From DAIRET01 sp036795455 (GTDB lineage: Bacteria > Bacteroidota > Ignavibacteria > Ignavibacteriales > Ignavibacteriaceae), in assembly GCA_036795455.1 (NCBI GenBank), contig DAIRET010000173.1, forward strand, positions 1-5,945: DNA of 5,945 nt, read 5' to 3'. Made by a program: the position numbers and the translations under genes. Of this stretch, positions 1-5,945 are shown in pieces (within the stretch, counting starts at the first letter, position 1; each line of letters begins with the position of its first letter). A model generated the notes under the pieces. It was given only the letters and a program-made list of their open reading frames with translations, ran no database searches and had not been told where the DNA came from.

Positions 1-494
1 GCACCCGTTGTACCGATTATATTTGCCAGCACTCCGCCGAAAAGAAAGAAAAGAATATTCACCATTGGTGTAGCTTTTTTATCTACTTTGATTAAAATTC
101 CGCCTGATGCAACAAACAAAGAGCTGAGTAATGCAATAAAAGAGAGATATTCGGCTACTGTATGTAGTACGCTGTGAGTATCATGCAAAACAAAAAGATA
201 ATAAGCAGTAGTGAACAATCCCAATATAATAGCAACTTTCGGATAATTCCTTTCCCAGAAATGGTGATACATTATCGGTCCCGTTGCGATCATCAACAAA
301 AGCACTACAAAAGGAATTACCATATATCCTGATGGTAATTCATGCCCTTCGCCTGAATGAGCATCCCCATTATTTACGGTTACCTGGTTATTCCCTTGAA
401 AATGATTTCCATCTTGTGAGCCGGTAGAAAAACTATCAACCGATAGAATCAGAAAAAACGCTATCGTAAGCGTTAATAAAATATTTGGTTTCAT
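1..494 (-). CDS. NhaD/CitMHS-type sodium:proton antiporter, N-terminal part (3' end outside window)
   Basis: This inner-membrane transporter of the ion transporter superfamily probably exchanges Na+ for H+. I translated it by hand: 164 full codons are visible, about a third of the family's usual 450-480 residues, with no stop before the left edge. Residues 5-19 are hydrophobic after a lysine at position 2, like a signal peptide or first membrane helix. Residues 20-55 form a polar linker rich in Asn, Gly, Ser, Asp and His. Then come membrane segments near 57-75, 86-103, 116-134 and 144-161. Recognisable family motifs are HHFWERNYPKV (77-87), EYLSFIALL (115-123), and ANIIGTTGA (157-165), the last residue being read from the two edge bases. 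The ATG at 494 is preceded directly by an in-frame TAA, so no longer start is possible. There is no Shine-Dalgarno sequence. It lies 25 bases after nuoM, where nuoN is usual, and is probably cotranscribed. It does not resemble NuoN. The family is fairly sure; the transported ion is inferred. Confidence 0.8.
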   Translation of the reverse strand, partial: MKPNILLTLTIAFFLILSVDSFSTGSQDGNHFQGNNQVTVNNGDAHSGEGHELPSGYMVIPFVVLLLMIATGPIMYHHFWERNYPKVAIILGLFTTAYYLFVLHDTHSVLHTVAEYLSFIALLSSLFVASGGILIKVDKKATPMVNILFFLFGGVLANIIGTTG

Positions 495-519
495 TTAGTT
501 ATTATTAGTATATCGTTAA
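495..519 (-). other. nuoM-antiporter spacer
   Basis: These 25 bases separate the TAA of nuoM from the ATG of the antiporter gene. They are almost all A and T. I see no Shine-Dalgarno sequence, no stem-loop followed by a T-run, and no convincing promoter. The simplest reading is that transcription continues from nuoM into the antiporter gene. Confidence 0.5.
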
Positions 520-2025
520 TTAAAAAGTTAATAAATAGTTTACAAGTCCTTTAGAATATACTTCGGACAATCTTAAAAATGTGCCCGGGTAAACACCGAT
601 CCAAATTATAAAAACAAAAATGGGAAGCAGAACAATATTTTCTCTTGTGTTCATATCGGTAAGTTTTTCAAGTTTTTGATTTTTTAATTCTCCAAAGCAG
701 ACTCTTTGATACATCCATAAAAGATAGACGGCAGCGAATATAACACCCGAAGTTGCAAAAACAGTATACCACCAATTATTTAGAACAGGTGATTTAAATG
801 ACCCGATTAAAATTAAAAATTCTCCGACGAAACCATTTAACCCCGGCAGCCCTATTGATGATAGTGAAGTAAAAAGTAATGCAGTTGCAAACACAGGTAC
901 AACTTTGGCAATTCCTCCGTATTCAGATATTTCCCTTGTATGCGTTCTTTCATAAATAACTCCCACCAACAAGAAGAGTGCCCCGGTAGAAAGCCCGTGA
1001 TTTACCATTTGAATAATTGCACCCTGCATAGCTTCGGCAGTAAATGCAAATATTCCGAGTACTACAAATCCGAGATGCGCAACTGAAGAATATGCAACAA
1101 GCTTTTTCATATCTTGCTGAACCATAGCAACCAGAGCGCCATACACAATACCTATGATTGCCAATATCGATATGTAAGGAGCAAATTGAATTGATGCCTG
1201 CGGAAACAACGGAAGACAAAACCTGATTAAACCGTAAGTCCCCATTTTAAGAAGTACCCCGGCAAGAATAACACTACCTGCAGTTGGAGCTTCAACGTGT
1301 GCATCCGGAAGCCAGGTGTGCAATGGAAAAAGCGGTACTTTGATTGCGAAGCTTAATGCAAAAGCAAGGAACATAAATGATTGAATCTGTTTCGGTATTT
1401 CAGGACCGACTTTATACAAATCCAATAGATTCGTTGTAAAACTACCTGTTATACCGGAAGCATAAACAGCTATCCAGATCATTGCAACAAGCATTAACAG
1501 ACTGCCGAACATCGTATAAATAAAAAACTTTACAGAAGCATAAATTCTTCTTGAACCACCCCATATACCGATAATAAAATACATTGGGATCAGCATTGCT
1601 TCCCAGAATATGTAGAATAAAAATATATCAAGCGATACAAATACACCAAGCATTCCTACTTCCAGGATAAGCATGAAGAAAGTAAACTCTTTTACTTTAT
1701 GCTTTATACTTGACCAGCTTGATAATAAAGTTAAAGGTGTAAGGAATGTTGTAAGCAACACAAGAAGAATCGATAGCCCGTCAATTCCTACAAAAAATGT
1801 GATATTCAAACTTTCAATCCATGGTAATTTATCGACGAATTGGAATTCCTGCTTCAAAGGATCGAAATCAGTATAGATTAAAAGGGAAAGAATAAATGCA
1901 ATAGTTGATATAACCAATCCTGCAATTTTTATAATGAATTCCCTTCTGGATGGAACAAAAAGGAGTAAAATTGCACCGGCTAACGGTATGCTTAACAGTA
2001 TCGTAGTAAGATAATTATTTTCCAT
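520..2025 (-). CDS. nuoM: NADH:quinone oxidoreductase subunit M (complex I, antiporter-like)
   Basis: NuoM (Nqo13) is one of the three antiporter-like subunits in the membrane arm of complex I and carries one proton channel. The 501-residue length is normal for the family. It is strongly hydrophobic, with about 14 predicted membrane helices. The expected charged residues are present: Glu142 in the FWEAMLIPMY motif, Lys229 in FAIKVPLFPLHTWLPDAHVE, Lys260 in VLLKMGTYG, His343 in MVNHGLSTGALF and Glu402 in GFVGEF. The HTWLPDAHVEAPTAGS signature separates NuoM from NuoL and NuoN. Mrp antiporter and hydrogenase-linked homologues are related, but the linkage to nuoB, C, D and L supports complex I. 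The ATG at 2025 lies three bases after the nuoL stop and gives a proper first membrane helix at residues 5-24. There is no Shine-Dalgarno sequence, so translation is probably coupled to nuoL. The gene is complete, with no missing key residue. Confidence 0.97.
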   Translation of the reverse strand: MENNYLTTILLSIPLAGAILLLFVPSRREFIIKIAGLVISTIAFILSLLIYTDFDPLKQEFQFVDKLPWIESLNITFFVGIDGLSILLVLLTTFLTPLTLLSSWSSIKHKVKEFTFFMLILEVGMLGVFVSLDIFLFYIFWEAMLIPMYFIIGIWGGSRRIYASVKFFIYTMFGSLLMLVAMIWIAVYASGITGSFTTNLLDLYKVGPEIPKQIQSFMFLAFALSFAIKVPLFPLHTWLPDAHVEAPTAGSVILAGVLLKMGTYGLIRFCLPLFPQASIQFAPYISILAIIGIVYGALVAMVQQDMKKLVAYSSVAHLGFVVLGIFAFTAEAMQGAIIQMVNHGLSTGALFLLVGVIYERTHTREISEYGGIAKVVPVFATALLFTSLSSIGLPGLNGFVGEFLILIGSFKSPVLNNWWYTVFATSGVIFAAVYLLWMYQRVCFGELKNQKLEKLTDMNTRENIVLLPIFVFIIWIGVYPGTFLRLSEVYSKGLVNYLLTF

Positions 2026-2031
2026 AGGTTA
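2026..2031 (-). promoter_or_regulatory. nuoL-nuoM junction: TAA, one codon, ATG in the same frame
   Basis: On the coding strand the nuoL stop (TAA, 2031-2029) is followed by CCT and then by the nuoM ATG (2025-2023). Both genes use the same reading frame, so a single stop codon and one proline codon separate them. With no Shine-Dalgarno sequence upstream, termination followed by re-initiation is a likely way to couple the yields of these two subunits. That mechanism is inferred; the arrangement itself is read directly. Confidence 0.6.
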
Positions 2032-3969
2032 AAAACTCAAAATTATCCATGTAAGTGCTAATGCTATTCCAAGCACCATTATTATTGCATAAAACTGAAC
2101 TATCCCTGTCTGCATCTTTCTAATTAAAGATGAAAGTGAATTAATTACTGAAGCGGTTCCGTTTACTAAACCGTCAATTATCTTCACATCAGTAATTTTG
2201 AAGAGAAATGAATCTGAAACTTTCACAATAGGATTTACAACTGTTGCATCATAAACTTCATCAACGTAATATTTATTCCAGAGCAGGTTATAAATCCCTT
2301 TAAATTTATTTGAAACAGAAACAGCAATTTGAGTCCGTTTGATATAAACATATCTTGCAAATAGTATTGAAACAACTGCTCCTGTTACTGAAATCAACAT
2401 TAATACGATCTCTTCAAAATGGGTGTGATACCCGAATTTTGCCATTTTCATTTCAGCCGGTTTGAAAATCGGTGCAAGCCAATTTTTAAATGTATTCCCT
2501 CCATCACCTGAAAATACTTCAGGGATTCCGATAAATCCGCCGATAATTGAAAGAACAGCAAGAACCACCAAGGGAATAGTCATTACTTTCGGCGATTCAT
2601 GCGGATGGGTATGATGAACATCGTACCTTGCCGAACCTTCGAATGTTAAATTTACAAGCCGAAACATATAAAAAGCAGTAAACAGAGCCGTTACAACTCC
2701 AATAATCCACATCAACATACTTCCGTTTGAATATGAATACCATAGTATTTCATCTTTGCTGAAAAAACCGGAGAAAGGAGGGATCCCTGCTATTGCTATT
2801 GCACCAGCTAAAAAAGTAAGATATGTAACCGGCATATGTTTTTTCAACCCGCCGTATTTTTGAATATTCTGTTCTTCGTGCATACTGTGGATTACGGCAC
2901 CCGCACCAAGGAATAACAGCGCTTTGAAAAATGCGTGCGTCATTACATGGAATATCCCGGCTGAGAAAGCACCAACTCCGAGCGCTGCGAACATGTATCC
3001 CAGTTGACTTACTGTCGAATAAGCTAATACCTTTTTAATGTCATTTTGAACAAGACCGATTGTAGCTGCAAAAAATGCAGTCAGTATTCCTACTACTGCA
3101 ATTAAAGTAAGAATAGTCGGAGCAGATGCAAATATTATCGAACAGCGTGCAACCATATAAACACCGGCTGTAACCATTGTTGCAGCATGTATCAAGGCAG
3201 AAACCGGTGTTGGTCCTGCCATTGCATCGGGTAACCAAACAAATAAAGGAATTTGTGCCGATTTACCGGTAGCTCCGATAAAAAGGAATAGTGCAATAAA
3301 TTCAAAGTAGTGAGAAGGAATTGATAGTACGGACGCTCTTGAAAAAACTTCGGAAAAATTCAAACTGTTAAACGTAATGTAAATTAAGAACATTCCGAGT
3401 AGGAAACCGAAATCGCCTATACGATTGACAACGAATGCCTTCTTTGCAGCATCGCTTGTAGTGCTTTTTTCAAATTTCCTATCATACCAAAAACCGATAA
3501 GCAGGTACGAGCAGAGTCCTACTCCTTCCCATCCAAGGAAAAGGAGCAGAAAATTATCTGCAAGAACAAGATTCATCATTGCGAAAATGAAGAGATTCAT
3601 ATAAGCAAAGAAACGCCAGAATCCTTTATCTCCGTGCATATATCCAATGGAATACACATGAATAATGAATCCCACCCCGGTTACAATTAACGCCATAACG
3701 AGGGAAAGCTGGTCAACCTGGTAAGCAAAAGAAACATTAATGCCGACAGTTGCCACCCAGCTAAAAAGTGTAACGATGTTTTTTCTTTGATCAACAGGTA
3801 GTGCTATTGTTTCGAACAATGCGAGCAGTGCAATAACGAATGAAATCCCGATAACACCGCTTCCGATTATCCCGATTAGTTTTTCGTTTTTAATTTTACT
3901 GCCGAAAACTCCGTTGATTAAAAAACCGACGAGTGGCAGAACAACCGTTAAATATATTAGTTCAATCAT
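2029..3969 (-). CDS. nuoL: NADH:quinone oxidoreductase subunit L (complex I, antiporter-like)
   Basis: NuoL (Nqo12) is the most distal antiporter-like subunit of the complex I membrane arm. Its long C-terminal lateral helix runs along the other antiporter-like subunits. The 646 residues fit the family's 600-680. Expected residues are in place: Glu148 in LGWEGVGLCSYLLIGFW, Asp186 in VVNRIGDFGF, Lys236 in GATGKSAQIPLFVWLPDAM, His261 in SALIHAATMVTAG, His341, His345 and Lys349 in FHVMTHAFFKALLF, and Lys405 in GFFSKDEIL. A histidine-rich loop (YDVHHTHPHESP, 449-460) and the KYYVDEVYDA motif (566-575) are typical of NuoL. Residues from about 550 to 615 should be the lateral helix, ending in a last membrane segment at about 622-644. 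That C-terminal part argues against NuoM, NuoN or a short Mrp homologue. The ATG at 3969 begins a normal first helix. The gene follows nuoD by 36 bases, instead of nuoK as in the common order. Confidence 0.97.
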   Translation of the reverse strand: MIELIYLTVVLPLVGFLINGVFGSKIKNEKLIGIIGSGVIGISFVIALLALFETIALPVDQRKNIVTLFSWVATVGINVSFAYQVDQLSLVMALIVTGVGFIIHVYSIGYMHGDKGFWRFFAYMNLFIFAMMNLVLADNFLLLFLGWEGVGLCSYLLIGFWYDRKFEKSTTSDAAKKAFVVNRIGDFGFLLGMFLIYITFNSLNFSEVFSRASVLSIPSHYFEFIALFLFIGATGKSAQIPLFVWLPDAMAGPTPVSALIHAATMVTAGVYMVARCSIIFASAPTILTLIAVVGILTAFFAATIGLVQNDIKKVLAYSTVSQLGYMFAALGVGAFSAGIFHVMTHAFFKALLFLGAGAVIHSMHEEQNIQKYGGLKKHMPVTYLTFLAGAIAIAGIPPFSGFFSKDEILWYSYSNGSMLMWIIGVVTALFTAFYMFRLVNLTFEGSARYDVHHTHPHESPKVMTIPLVVLAVLSIIGGFIGIPEVFSGDGGNTFKNWLAPIFKPAEMKMAKFGYHTHFEEIVLMLISVTGAVVSILFARYVYIKRTQIAVSVSNKFKGIYNLLWNKYYVDEVYDATVVNPIVKVSDSFLFKITDVKIIDGLVNGTASVINSLSSLIRKMQTGIVQFYAIIMVLGIALALTWIILSF

Positions 3970-4005
3970 TACCGTTAATTAATACCGGATTATTTTAATA
4001 AATAC
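3970..4005 (-). other. nuoD-nuoL spacer, where nuoE to nuoK are missing
   Basis: This 36-base AT-rich spacer holds no remnant of nuoE, F, G, H, I, J or K, which normally lie between nuoD and nuoL. It contains the 8-base palindrome TTAATTAA (3975-3982) close to the nuoL start, flanked by a short, imperfect CCG/CGG inverted repeat. I see no credible terminator, Shine-Dalgarno sequence or consensus promoter, so D and L are probably in one transcript. Being the largest gap among the complete genes, it is still the best candidate for an internal promoter or a rearrangement junction. Confidence 0.5.
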
Positions 4006-5259
4006 TTATTTATCTGCTTCGCCCATTACAGGGTCAATGCTGCCGATTATTGCGACAACATCCGAAATCATTTCACCTTCCACAAGTTTGGGAATAGACT
4101 GTATATTCACAAATGAAGGAGACCTTATTTTCAATTTCCAGGGATGCCCTTCACCTTTACTTACAATGTAAAACCCTAACTCACCCTTCGGGTTTTCTAC
4201 TGCCGAGTAGATTTCACCTTCAGGCGGATTTATACCGAAATTCACAATCATAAAATCGTGTATCAACTCTTCCATCTTTGTATAAATTTCTACTTTTCTC
4301 GGAAGAACTTTTTTAGGGCTATTTAGCAATACATCTCCTTTGGGCATTTTTTCAAATACCTGGTAGATTATTTTTGAACTCTCCCTTAATTCGTCCGCAC
4401 GGACAAAATACCTTGCAAGACAATCACCTTCGGAGTAGAGCGGCACTTTAAAATCTACTTCATTGTAGAAAAGATAAGGAACATCTTTCCGGACATCATA
4501 ATTAATACCGCTTGCGCGTAATGATGGACCTGTTAAGCCTAAATCAATTGCTTTTTCACCGGAAATTACTCCTACTCCTTCAAGCCTATCTATGAAAATC
4601 CTATTTGAATTTAGAAGTCTTTCAATTTCATCAATCTTCTCGCCAAACTGGTTAAGGAATGCTGTGATGTTCTCAACTGTTTTTTCGCGGATGTCGGCAG
4701 CTACTCCGCCTATTCTTGTATATGATGTTGTAAATCTTGCACCGCAAATATCATCAAAGAAGTCAAGTATTTTTTCCCTTTCCCTTAAAGCCCAAAGGAA
4801 AACAGTTAATGCTCCAATATCCATTGCAAGAGAGCCGATAGCAACAAGATGTGATGCCATTCTTGATAATTCACACATTACCATACGGATATACTGCGCT
4901 CTCGGCGGGGCTTCTATCCCGGCAAGTTTTTCGACGGCAAGTGCATAGGCAACATTGTTTGCAGGTGGAGCAAGATAATCAAGCCGGTCGGTATGCGGAA
5001 TAAATTCCATGTATGTCATATTCTCGGCAAGTTTTTCGTAACCGCGGTGTAGATAGCCGAGTTCCGGAACACATGCTACAATTGTTTCACCATCAAGGCG
5101 TAACAACAAACGTAATACACCATGAGTAGCAGGGTGCTGCGGACCCATCGACAAAATCATTTCATTTTCAAGTGCATCATCTATCGATACGTTTGAATCA
5201 ATACCGAGTAACGCCTGAACTATTTTCGGATGTATATCTTCTTTTGTTAATCTTTCCAT
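4006..5259 (-). CDS. nuoD: NADH:quinone oxidoreductase subunit D (complex I 49-kDa homologue)
   Basis: NuoD (Nqo4, the 49-kDa subunit) lies on the cytoplasmic side where the peripheral arm meets the membrane arm, and forms the quinone pocket with NuoB. The 417 residues are a full-length, stand-alone NuoD, not an NuoCD fusion. The N-terminal quinone-site motif GPQHPATHGVLR spans 39-50. His46 and Tyr95 (in HTDRLDYL) correspond to the conserved His and Tyr that contact the quinone headgroup in characterised enzymes (bovine His59 and Tyr108). PELGYLHRGYEK (65-76), SYTRIGGVAADI (179-190) and the C-terminal IIGSIDPVMGEADK are family signatures. NuoD is related to the large subunit of NiFe hydrogenases, but neither CxxC metal-binding pair is present, so this is not a hydrogenase. 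The ATG at 5259 starts eight bases after the nuoC stop, preceded by an A-rich leader. The gene looks complete and normal. Confidence 0.97.
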   Translation of the reverse strand: MERLTKEDIHPKIVQALLGIDSNVSIDDALENEMILSMGPQHPATHGVLRLLLRLDGETIVACVPELGYLHRGYEKLAENMTYMEFIPHTDRLDYLAPPANNVAYALAVEKLAGIEAPPRAQYIRMVMCELSRMASHLVAIGSLAMDIGALTVFLWALREREKILDFFDDICGARFTTSYTRIGGVAADIREKTVENITAFLNQFGEKIDEIERLLNSNRIFIDRLEGVGVISGEKAIDLGLTGPSLRASGINYDVRKDVPYLFYNEVDFKVPLYSEGDCLARYFVRADELRESSKIIYQVFEKMPKGDVLLNSPKKVLPRKVEIYTKMEELIHDFMIVNFGINPPEGEIYSAVENPKGELGFYIVSKGEGHPWKLKIRSPSFVNIQSIPKLVEGEMISDVVAIIGSIDPVMGEADK

Positions 5260-5267
5260 AAATCTTT
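5260..5267 (-). other. nuoC-nuoD spacer with an A-rich start region
   Basis: The eight bases between the nuoC stop and the nuoD ATG, together with the end of nuoC, read AAGAAATAAAAAGATTT on the coding strand. There is no Shine-Dalgarno sequence. A-rich leaders of this kind are usual in the Bacteroidota and relatives, and the short gap fits translational coupling. Confidence 0.45.
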
Positions 5268-5753
5268 TTATTTCTTGGGAAGTGGTATAGAACCGGGAAT
5301 TCCCATTAAAGGAAAATCTTTTCTTAAAGGATAATACTCAAACTCTTCAGGCATGTACATCCTTCTTAAATCAGGATGACCGTCAAACGTTATACCGTAC
5401 ATATCGTATGCTTCTCTTTCAGCCCAATTACTCGACTGCCAAATAGAAGTAACCGAATCGATACTTGTATCTTCTCCAAGATCGCATTTTAATCGTAGTC
5501 TCGTTTTATTAAATAATGAAAAAAGCTGGTACACTACAGTAAAACGGTTTTTCTTTCTCTGCCAGTCTATTGCTGTAACGTCTTCGCATAAATTGAACTT
5601 TAGTTCATCATCCGTTTTAAGATACTCGCATACTTCTACAACTGATTCTTTGTTAAACTTAATTGTAGTTTCACCTCTGAACTCTTCAAAAGTAAAAGTA
5701 ACTGATTTAAATCTTTCCTGAAGTTTTTGTTTTATTTTTTCTACGAATTCCAT
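5268..5753 (-). CDS. nuoC: NADH:quinone oxidoreductase subunit C (complex I 30-kDa homologue)
   Basis: NuoC (Nqo5, the 30-kDa subunit) is a structural, cofactor-free protein of the peripheral arm that packs against NuoD. The 161 residues are a typical length for a short bacterial NuoC. The first 60 residues are a variable alpha/beta region. The conserved core follows: DWQRKKNRFTVVYQLFS (63-79), the signature with Trp110, Glu112, Arg113, Glu114, Tyr116, Asp117 and Gly120, then GHPDLRRMYMPEEF (125-138) and YPLRKDFPLMG (141-151). The short tail rich in Pro and Lys then ends at a clear TAA. The ATG at 5753 lies two bases after the nuoB stop and has a good GGAGAG Shine-Dalgarno sequence six bases upstream, which settles the start. 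It is separate from nuoD, unlike the fused NuoCD of Escherichia coli. Confidence 0.96.
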   Translation of the reverse strand: MEFVEKIKQKLQERFKSVTFTFEEFRGETTIKFNKESVVEVCEYLKTDDELKFNLCEDVTAIDWQRKKNRFTVVYQLFSLFNKTRLRLKCDLGEDTSIDSVTSIWQSSNWAEREAYDMYGITFDGHPDLRRMYMPEEFEYYPLRKDFPLMGIPGSIPLPKK

Positions 5754-5755
5754 AT

Positions 5756-5945
5756 TTAACTCTCCGACAATTCTATTCTTGGAGAATTCTGAAAATCTCT
5801 TGCTCTTGTTTTACCTATTTTTTCCTGAATCTGGATAAGCGCATTCAACAAATTATCCGGGCGTGGCGGACAGCCGGCAACATAAAGATCAACCGGTAAA
5901 AACTGGTCGATTCCCTGAACAACTGAATACGAACGGTACATTCCG
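5756..5945 (-). CDS. nuoB: NADH:quinone oxidoreductase subunit B, C-terminal part (5' end outside window)
   Basis: NuoB (Nqo6, PSST) holds iron-sulfur cluster N2, the last electron carrier before quinone, and forms the quinone site with NuoD. Only the last 62 codons are in the window. Reading in from the right edge gives GMYRSYSVVQG, part of the family's conserved Gly-Gly-Met region that follows the third cluster cysteine. Then comes VDLYVAGCPPRPDNLL, whose cysteine (codon 5872-5870) is the fourth ligand of N2. The tail after EKIG is short and variable, ending at TAA. The methionine at 5941 is internal to the family alignment and is not the start; the frame stays open to the window edge. The paired cysteines (CC) and third cysteine must lie outside, so their presence cannot be checked. 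NiFe-hydrogenase small subunits are distant relatives, but the linkage to nuoC and nuoD settles the identity. Confidence 0.95.
   Translation of the reverse strand, partial: GMYRSYSVVQGIDQFLPVDLYVAGCPPRPDNLLNALIQIQEKIGKTRARDFQNSPRIELSES
5760..5765 (-). promoter_or_regulatory. Shine-Dalgarno sequence of nuoC, inside the end of nuoB
   Basis: The coding strand reads GGAGAG, then six bases (TTAAAT), then the ATG of nuoC. The motif overlaps the last codons of nuoB. It is the only convincing Shine-Dalgarno sequence among the five gene starts in the window. It supports the chosen nuoC start and suggests that nuoC translation is coupled to nuoB. Confidence 0.6.

Noticed and set aside
262..272. His-His-Phe-Trp motif in the antiporter considered as a possible haem or metal site
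   Set aside because: An FWE/FWH motif of this kind at the end of the first core helix is usual in this antiporter family, so it is not evidence for a cofactor.
950..1219. Minus-strand open frame of 89 codons in another frame of nuoM
   Set aside because: The translation is rich in Cys, Ser and Arg with no domain, as expected for an off-frame reading of membrane-helix codons.
1673..1876. Open frame of 67 codons on the plus strand inside nuoM
   Set aside because: It is antisense to the conserved N-terminal part of nuoM and its translation resembles no family I know.
3041..3238. Minus-strand open frame of 65 codons in another frame of nuoL
   Set aside because: The translation has many cysteines and tyrosines but no spaced metal-binding pattern. 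It is an off-frame reading of nuoL.
3971..3987. Possible hairpin or operator in the nuoD-nuoL spacer (CCG/CGG arms around TTAATTAA)
   Set aside because: The stem would be three base pairs, a mismatch and two more pairs, with no T-run after it. That is too weak for a terminator, and the palindrome is common in AT-rich spacers.
4592..4948. Open frame of 118 codons on the plus strand inside nuoD
   Set aside because: It lies fully antisense to a strongly conserved part of nuoD, has no recognisable domain and no start signal. It is a shadow of the nuoD codons.
4991..4993. His89 in NuoD (PHTDRLDY) where many homologues have Tyr
   Set aside because: This is not the quinone-contacting tyrosine, which is the conserved Tyr95 further on. 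From memory, His at this place is common in Bacteroidota-like NuoD, so it is ordinary variation.

Overview
The window is one stretch of a respiratory complex I (NADH:quinone oxidoreductase, nuo/nqo) operon, transcribed entirely on the minus strand. In transcription order, from the right edge to the left, it carries the 3' end of nuoB, then nuoC, nuoD, nuoL, nuoM and the first third of a NhaD/CitMHS-type sodium:proton antiporter gene that runs off the left edge. Gaps between genes are 2, 8, 36, 3 and 25 bases. No stretch above 300 bases lacks a gene. I see no RNA gene, mobile element, CRISPR array, clear promoter or terminator.

Region by region: 5945-5268 encodes two subunits of the peripheral arm (NuoB with the N2-cluster cysteine motif, and NuoC). 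5259-4006 encodes NuoD, which forms the quinone-reducing site with NuoB. 3969-520 encodes the two large antiporter-like membrane subunits NuoL and NuoM. 494-1 encodes a separate ion antiporter that is not a complex I core subunit. Together B, C and D pass electrons to quinone, while L and M form the distal, proton-translocating part of the membrane arm. The neighbouring antiporter suggests a link between the respiratory proton gradient and sodium exchange, but that link is inference.

Two things depart from the textbook order A-B-C-D-E-F-G-H-I-J-K-L-M-N. First, nuoD is followed directly by nuoL, so nuoE, F, G, H, I, J and K are absent from this point. Second, the gene after nuoM is an antiporter instead of nuoN. 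The second feature matches my recollection of Rhodothermus marinus, where an nhaD homologue (with a pcd homologue) lies between nqo13 (nuoM) and nqo14 (nuoN).

The organism is probably from the Bacteroidota/Rhodothermota/Ignavibacteriota/Chlorobiota region of the bacterial tree. The reasons are AT-rich DNA, mostly A/T-rich start regions without a Shine-Dalgarno sequence, separate nuoC and nuoD, and the antiporter next to nuoM. This placement is an inference with moderate confidence at best. All the genes look intact and conventional at key residues, so what is unusual here is the gene order, not any new protein family.
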